Origin: Nymphalis io
Taxonomy: Eukaryota; Arthropoda; Insecta; Lepidoptera; Nymphalidae
Length of the DNA: 64,000 nt
Assembly: GCF_905147045.1 (NCBI RefSeq)
Contig: NC_065907.1
Location: forward strand, 10,230,001 to 10,294,000
Reading direction: 5' to 3'
Both the position numbers and the translations under genes were made by a program. The notes under the pieces are model-generated. The model ran no database searches, was not told where the DNA came from, and saw only the letters and a program-made list of their open reading frames with translations. Shown piece by piece: positions 57,099 through 64,000 of this stretch. Within the stretch, counting starts at the first letter, position 1. Each line of letters starts with the position of its first letter.

Positions 57099-57670
57099 GG
57101 TAGTACGCCTATCACCCACTCATCAGATACTACCAATCAGTGGTGGCTACATGTAAGGCCGCAGACCCGGAGATCCTGGGTTCAAATCCCAGATCGGGCC
57201 AAAAAAAAGTGTTATTGAGATTTTCTGTCTGAAATTCTCAGTAGCAGCCCGGAGTTTGGAAGTTGGTACATACCAACGAAGGACGGGAATGTACACATGT
57301 ACATTCCCGTACTTCGGAAAGCACGTAAAGCCGTTGGTTCTGCACCTGAACTCTCTCCGGTCGTGTCGGATTGCTATCCCATGTGTTTGCGCACAAACTT
57401 GTGTACTATAATATGTCCTGCGCAGTTGGCTAATCTTTCTTGAGATTGGCCGCAGTGGCCAAAATCGGTCTGGAGGACTATTTTATTTATTTTTACTTAG
57501 TATTGTTCTATTCCTGTTTGAAGTCTGTGTAATACAGACACGAGGGACATTAACATCTTAGTTCTCAAGTTTGGTGGCGCATTGGCGATGTAAGAGATGG
57601 TTAATATTTCTTTCATTGCCCAATTTCCATCAGGCCTATTTTCTCGACCGCCTACTTATTCTATAAAAAA
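57099..57670 (+). repeat. family B element split by a family C insertion
   Basis: The left piece (57099-57135) has 'cacccactcatcagatact'. The right piece (57498-57670) continues with tagtattgttctattcctgt, 'acatcttagttctcaagttt', 'ggtggcgcattggcgatgta' and ends 'ctacttattctataaaaaa'. A family C SINE lies between. The 5' start and the 'gtgagtgagcc' block are lost. Confidence 0.72.
57136..57482 (+). repeat. SINE family C, plus strand, nested in family B
   Basis: Head at the left (ctacatgtaaggccgcagac; B box gggttcaaatccc), 'ttctcagtagcagcccggag', ctgaactctctccggtcgtg, and the 3' end 'aaaatcggtctggagga'. It carries an unusual 13-bp palindrome with two central bases at 57283-57310 (acgggaatgtaca-ca-complement). 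Confidence 0.85.
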
Positions 57671-57957
57671 TATATATATTACAAAAATATGAGTCTCACG
57701 GAACCAAAGCAGCTCGAACTATTAAATCGTGTCTGATGCATTAATGCATGAAGCTATGAATATTGAAGTGAACTCAAAGGAAGAGCCATTAGGGATTGCG
57801 TTGTTGCTGAAACGCTGGTACGGGGACATTAAAATGTGCATTTTAGTGCAGATGCCATTTTTTAGTTACGAATTAAAACTATATTTAAGGAAATTGTAGA
57901 ATATATCTTAATAAGGGATAGATGTGTGTACAATTTTTTCACTTCACCATTTATTCT

Positions 57958-58140
57958 ACTGCTGCAACAGCAATTTGTATTGATGTTTAATAGGTAAGTG
58001 AGCAATTGTAATTTTTATTAACAGAGTTATGGGTTGTCGTTGACAGTCTAGGAAGAGGTTTTTGTTTCCTACAGCGCTAGTGTATTTTGCGAAGGTGACT
58101 CACCATTTTTGTCCTATTCGGTTTCTCATCTATTTTTCTA
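57958..58140 (+). repeat. probable very old family B copy
   Basis: 'ctgctgcaacagcaatttgt', 'taggtaagtgagcaattgta', 'tttcctacagcgctagtgta' and 'aaggtgactcaccattttt' echo family B blocks in order. Confidence 0.4.
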
Positions 58141-58758
58141 AAACAAGCTTACAAATTTTACGACTTTTTATATTTGTCTTAAATTCTTGAAAGATAAATG
58201 CAACCAAATAAAAGAAAATATGATCTGAACTTTGCAAATATCTTAAAAAAATAATATACTGCATGAATCGCAATACCAATTAATGAATTACAAATGGTTC
58301 AAATTCGTTCACTCCCATTTCAATAATCCCTAAAATAAATACACTAATTCGCCATGCCGGCTTTAAAAAATGTCTTCAATTTTGTGCTCATAAAATTTCG
58401 GCATTCCGAAAAGACTTGCATTAAATATTAATACGACCAATAAATTGCAAAGTAAACGAGTTTAATAAAGTACGAAATCCACTTACAATTTAAATATATA
58501 CATATCAATAAATATGATGCATTCCATCGCTGTCGACCTTCATTACGGTAAGGAAGTTGGCAAAGCTGTCGAAGTATTGCAAATGTCTTGAAAGGAACCG
58601 TTCAAGAATTAAATATCACAGTGTAGTTGTTGGTTATTATCAATATTATATCGTAGGCAAAGATTAATATGTAGTACTGAATACATTATAAAATTGTAAA
58701 GAATATGTTGAGCTAAGTTTAATAAATATTTAATTCAAGTGATCTTTTAGCGATTTCA
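58141..58758. other. AT-rich spacer
   Basis: Nothing recognised. Confidence 0.4.
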
Positions 58759-59013
58759 CTTGCTTTGTCTGGGTAGGTACCACTTATCATCAGATATTCT
58801 ACCGCAGACAGCTATACTTGGTATTGTTGTGTTCCGGTTTAAAGGGTAACTGTGCCAGAATAAGTACGAGGGACATAACATCTTATTTCCCAAGATTAGT
58901 GGTGCATTAGCGATGTAAGCAATGGTTAATATTTCTTACAGCGCCAATGTCTGAGCGTTAGTGATACCATCAGATGCCTCATTTGCTCATCATACCTACC
59001 TACTTCATAAACA
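58759..59013 (+). repeat. family B, nearly full length
   Basis: 'tttgtctgggtaggtaccac', cagatattctaccgc, ggtattgttgtgttccggtt, 'gggacataacatcttatttc' and the 3' end 'taccatcagatgcctcattt'. The first bases and 'gtgagtgagcc' are missing. Confidence 0.82.
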
Positions 59014-59042
59014 AATACATTAATACCCGATTTATCTTTCTA

Positions 59043-59160
59043 CTGCCACATGTGTATTCCACCAAACCGCAATGGAGCAGCGTGGTGGAATAAGCTCCAA
59101 ATCTTCTCAAAAAAGGAGAGGAGGCCTTAGCCCAGCTGTGGGACATTCACAGGATGTTGC
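59043..59160 (+). repeat. SINE family A 3' part
   Basis: 'tgccacatgtgtattccacc', gcagcgtggtggaataagct and 'cccagctgtgggacattcac'. 5'-truncated. Confidence 0.82.
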
Positions 59161-60049
59161 TTGGGTATTGCACTTAAGTATATTACGGATATTTACCGGT
59201 ATTTCATTTTATTACTATCATAATAAACAGTTAATTAAGTTTTCACGTCTATATACACTTAACAATATTATAAATATTAGTTACTAAGTCACACCATATC
59301 CTGTCGTAGTGTTTCCATAAATCAAAATCACACATAAAAGACGATACTAAAACTAATCTACTCTCTCGTAACTTGCACCATTTTGTCAGAGCGTATTGCA
59401 TAAAAATGGACTATTGTAACCGTTCGCTCCCAATCCAAAACAATGGACAGTAGAAATTTGATTTATTACATTGAGGATATCATGAATTAGATATTGCAAT
59501 CTATTTGGGTATTTCAAGGAATTAGCAATACATCTTTGCAGGTTTGACGCTATTGGAATATATCTGCTTGCGTTTTTCTTTTAAAAAATACTTTAATTAA
59601 TTTGATGCTGTCCCTTGCGTCGGTAATATTGACTCATTCTGTAAACCGAAACATAGCATTACAATTACCTTTTGACCTTTCTCCTTTAAGGTGTAATTTT
59701 GTTTTTTTTTTTAAATATAATATGTATATTATCCCTTTTATCCTCACATATCAGAATGAGATGGCAATAATCTTGTTTGTGGCAGTAGCTTTTAGAACAA
59801 AATCATCACCACTCTCAAACATTATTATTACCGAAGATCAAGTTCAATGTCAGTCGACAAAAACTTGGCAGACGTGAGGGTACTAATTTCTCTAAAATAA
59901 AACCAACTGACAGCTCACTGACAGTTTTCAATTATATTGCACGTTTGACGTATGTCACATTTTGCATTTTATAATCTGTTTACGAATAAGCAATTTATAT
60001 TCCCAATTGTTTTTTGTAATTTAATATATAAACAGTATAGTGAAGTTTA
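59161..60049. other. AT-rich spacer
   Basis: The 91-codon frame at 59602-59877 looks incidental. Confidence 0.4.
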
Positions 60050-60296
60050 AAAATGTCCACTCTTGGGATATTTCCAGACTTACTTTCAAAGACTTCCTCT
60101 TTTCTTAAGGAGAATACAGAGCTTGTATATATGTATCAGAATTTCATTCAAAACGAGCTGGTTTCCTCTGTATGATTTTATTTACTGTAAAGCGCAAGTT
60201 TTTAACCAAAATTAAGCTAATTGAAACTCATGTGGTGCTTATCCAGGACTGAAGTTTCGACTAAAACTCACATTGTAGCCACTGGGCCCTCTTGCC
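60050..60296 (-). repeat. old SINE related to family A
   Basis: 'aaaaatgtccactcttggga', 'cagaatttcattcaaaacga', 'gctggtttcctctgtatgat', 'catgtggtgcttatccagga' and the head end 'tagccactgggccctcttgc'. Heavily diverged but in correct order. Confidence 0.6.
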
Positions 60297-63244
60297 TGAC
60301 TACAAAAGTTTAAATAAGTAACCATATTTTTACTGATATAATTATTATTATGCGTTTGATAGTTTTTCATATAATATATTGTCGAAAAATAACATGATTT
60401 ATTTGAATAATCATCAAGCTAATTAAATTTCAAACCACTTACAAGTATGAATATAAATGTTTTTAAAAAAAAAACCGTTTTGAAAATTTAATCGCTTAAA
60501 TAAATAAATCGAAGTCTTAAATCTCAATTCCCTTGTCACAACAACCTGGTTAACACGGCTGTATATTCGGTGCTGACGCTTCGAAACGCGCTTAAAAAAA
60601 TTAATGATATCTGTCAAACTGTATGGCGCCAATTTTTTACTCTTTCGTTTAAAAATATTAAATAAAGGATGGCTTGCGGTTACGCCTGCTTGGAATTAAC
60701 TTAACACTGGGCTCAGTACAGTAATGCAACGATGCCTACAAACTATAACTGGAGACGTGGAATGACCTACAACTTTTTAGATTGTTTTTGATTAATATCT
60801 AAAGAGAGAGAAATAATAGAAGAAAATTTAAACTATATAGAACTAAAAGAGACACGCATTCAATAAATTTCCTAATTCCATTCGAAGCCTTTCAAACGCT
60901 AATCTTTAAATGCAAAATATACTTGGTGTTTAAAACCAATTAGTGAATATAACCATGCATCGTTAAATATAGACACAAAAAAAAACTAATTATAAAAGAT
61001 AGTAATGCAAAGAGAATATTCATTCATGGGTAATTTATGCGCCCAATTATCGTCATTACGTATCGCTGAATAGGTCCTAATTTAGCATGTCTATAAATAT
61101 ACTGTTAATACCCCGTCGGTATCACGATATTGTAATCAATACTCAGGTAATTCAATCAGTCGAATAAAAACCTCAGTCGAAGTGAAATCAGGGTGAAATT
61201 ATATCAAGAAAGCAATGTCTCGTTAGTATGATCACAGTGCGTGAAAAATAAAAGTGACACCGAGTTTGACCTGAGAACAGCTAGAAGGTAAAATAAACTA
61301 GCTGAATTAATATGCCATAGCTATAAATAGATGTTTCTTGGTGATCCAGTCCAGCGTGTCTAGATATTTATATACGTACCTAAAATTTGAAAAACTGTTA
61401 CTAGCTGACAGATTTCGTATTTTAGTTAAAATTGCATTGTACTAGTAACGCCATCAATGGTTACGAATGGAAATGCTTAGTCAATTATTTATTTTGGCAA
61501 CTATACATTTAATATATTAACTAAAACTATTAGCCAACTATTGGCCTCATTCTACAATTTATGTTAGAAAAAAAAACAATATATTTCTTTTTAAATAAAA
61601 TTGGTGCACATATCTCCGTCCAAAAACTACCATAACGCTTCCTTTTTGTAAACATCGAATAAACGACTAAAATCACTATTCTTAATTTATATTTATAATA
61701 TGAATGTAAATAGACGGTATTAAACTGTTTGTTTTGCTTACGTTAATATACACCCACATCCATCAACTATGCGATGTCATCGCAATTAATATCGATTAAA
61801 ATAACAAACTTTCGCCGATGTTTGATATAATCGATCAACAAACATCGATTCCAAACGGATGAACACTATATCGATTGACGTTTTGCGTGAAAGTGAGTTT
61901 TCTTGTATTGTTAGAAACAATTTACTGTCGAGAGAACCGTTTACTATAATGAGTTACTTATATGTAAATAGCATAATAATTCTACCTTCGTTTGATGCTT
62001 GCTATCTAATTCTAGGTGTGGCATCATATTATGCTTATATCAGTGCAGGTTAAGATCGCGTGGGCTTTGACAAAACGTTTTTGATGATAATCTGAGCTTA
62101 GCATCGGTTTTATGTTTCACTTTCGTTGTAACGATTATTTTCGATTTAAAGCGTGTCTTCTTTCTTATTATATTGTGTGGACACTCTGATGCGGATTCCG
62201 TTTTTAATCTGTAAAACGAACATGGCAATATATGAGAAGATTTCAATAAAGATTTTTCATCAATGTCAGCGAAACAGCAAACTTACACGTGACAAAGTCG
62301 TTAATATTAACGTTACATTAACTCTATGTATTTATTGATGACTAATGCGTTCTCGAAGACGTCAAGACTCCTCGTTACCCAAAACGAAATTCAAAGGAAT
62401 ACTCATAATATATGTGAATATTTCAAACGTATTTTAAATTGCCTTTACAGTAGGTTTTCGGTTATGCCTAATTGTTTAATGACTTTACAATATTAAACGT
62501 ATATATGTTAAAATAAATAATTGTACAAGCATTTCTATTCGTTAATCATTGCTCACGTGATTAGTGTAAATCTTCAGCTAATGCTAAAATCGTTTGCATA
62601 TATTTACAATTCCTGCAGTCGAACTAAACCCAAGCTTGTCAAATGCCTCAACTACTCAAATTTACATAGCTTATAATCAAAGTCGCATAACGCAATCCTA
62701 CTGTATCTTAAACATTCATCTACAATGTGTAAACTATAAACAACATTAAGGTACGCATTTAAATCTAAATGCTCTAAATCGCTGTTAATTATAGGAGGAA
62801 ATATTAGATTATTGTCAACATTTCAAACAACAGTTATTTTACGGTCAAGTTTGACATGTTACTTCATCTGAATGTTAATAGAGTCGGCTATTAAAACTGA
62901 ATATGTAAAAAAACTTGATTTAAATGTGTGTGATTTTAAAAACAGCTAATTATATTTATATATTATTTATTATTAGTCATTCCTACTCCAAAATATGTAG
63001 GCGGTAAATAGCTTGGTAGAAATTGGTCCTGTCTATAATTTTATGCTTTGAAGTTTGATCTATGTTGTTCGTAATCATCCTATCTAGATAATCATAAGTC
63101 AAAATATTACAATGTGCGAAGTACCTAAATGCCATTTGGTTTTGAGGTAATATGACAATATACTCAGTACATCAAATTAAATCACCACTACCTTTAAAAT
63201 TAGTATTAGCACATTGATATCTAAACTAAATAAATGATAATTAA
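60297..63244. other. 2.9 kb AT-rich, repeat-poor DNA
   Basis: Only a possible family D scrap at 60669-60693 (ggcttgcggttacgcctgct). No gene recognised. Frames at 60423, 61859, 62040 and 62153 have no supporting features. Confidence 0.38.
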
Positions 63245-63448
63245 TTTTATTCAAGTAATTTAGTCGATTCGGAACGATATAATGCGATGAGCTGGATACG
63301 AAGCTGCTGGACCGGTTTCCAGCGAAATGTTCATCGACCATATGACACTGAGGTATGTTTGGAAAACTTAACGCTACATGGGATTCATGTTATTGCTTCT
63401 TCGTCTTTAGCTAAATGGAATATTTACCTAAAAGATCTTATTAATTGA
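63245..63448 (+). other. candidate exon with a strong splice donor
   Basis: A locally GC-richer stretch whose reading frame is open from 63245 to the TGA at 63446-63448; an ATG in frame at 63287 gives 53 codons (MSWIRSCWTGFQRNVHRPYD...). Within it lies gacactgag|gtatgt (GT at 63354), a near-consensus donor in frame. If used, the exon would end in ...RPYDTE. I do not recognise the peptide. It may be a 5' coding exon of a gene continuing to the right, or chance. Confidence 0.25.
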
Positions 63449-64000
63449 TGTACATGCAACATAAAATAATTAATAAAAATACAATTTTGCAACTTTTACG
63501 CTATTAGCAAGCAAGCAATGGTCGTAATAAATGAAGTCAGTTAATACCAGACCATGAATAATTATATAAAAAATCAACAAAGCGTACTACATATTAAAAG
63601 TCTGATTTGGCATCCCACAACCGAATTTTACATTGAAGTGTCATAATCTTATTACATAATAACCTTCCAAAATCCTATAACAGTAATCGAAGTAGTGCCA
63701 ACCTTGAATATAGTCTGAACGAAAACATAAATAGAAATTATAAAAAAATAACGCTCCACGTTTTTTTAGTAAGTCTCACATTTAAGTTAATTCTGAAAAT
63801 TTCAAAATAACATTACCAATTTACATATTTTAAGGTTAGCATTAGTATCTTAAAATAATTTGTGTTTATCCATTGGCAAATCAAAAGTGCGACATTAAAT
63901 GGAACCCTTAAAAGCAAATGTAAATCTTAACGTGGAAATTGTGACAGTGAAAATAAAATCAAAATTAATCCTTGTCACATCAGCATTCAGTCGTGAACTG
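63449..64000. other. AT-rich DNA to the window end
   Basis: Nothing recognised. Confidence 0.4.

Noticed and set aside
1..64000. CRISPR arrays, operons, phage or plasmid features
   Set aside because: Direct repeats here are dispersed transposable elements, and the genome is clearly eukaryotic.

Overview
The window looks like nuclear DNA of a lepidopteran, probably a butterfly. It is very AT-rich, has almost no long open frames, and is packed with short interspersed elements whose sequences resemble tRNA-derived SINEs and LINE tails known from moths and butterflies. This placement rests on family resemblance recalled by eye, not on a search. No bacterial, organellar or viral gene organisation is visible, and there is no CRISPR array or ribosomal RNA.

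Only two stretches carry convincing protein-coding sequence. The first (about 1402-3030, minus strand) is a two-exon gene I reconstructed. A short exon encodes a signal peptide, a 258-nt intron follows with GT-AG ends and matching phase, and a 1.2-kb exon encodes a lysine/asparagine/isoleucine-rich protein. A TATA box lies upstream and a poly(A) signal just after the stop. The product would be a secreted protein of about 429 residues that I do not recognise. The second (16841-18820, minus strand) is a 5'-truncated non-LTR retrotransposon with an uninterrupted reverse transcriptase frame. Two further pieces of the same LINE 3' end lie at 10034-10208 and 28825-29126.

Most of the rest is repeats. 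Family A is a tRNA-headed SINE of about 305 bp whose 3' end reads as a 'cagcagtgggacattcacagg' type motif. Family B is a short element of about 300 bp ending in an oligo-A tail; it shares an 18-nt 3' motif with the LINE and is therefore probably mobilised by it. Family C is a second tRNA-headed SINE of about 355 bp, usually on the minus strand here. One copy of a third tRNA-headed SINE lies at 37443-37698. There are also degraded LINE-type 3' ends (families D, E, G and H in the entries). Three insertions have perfect target-site duplications (24998-25300, 38724-39044, 48083-48450), and one C element sits inside a B element (57099-57670).

Other points of interest are a GC-rich, repeat-free island at about 31850-32330 that may be a promoter or first exon, a perfect 22-bp hairpin at 37196-37243, a 16-bp hairpin at 56116-56151, and a possible short exon with a strong donor site at 63245-63353. 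The window reads as a gene-poor intergenic or intronic region with one compact secreted-protein gene near its left end.
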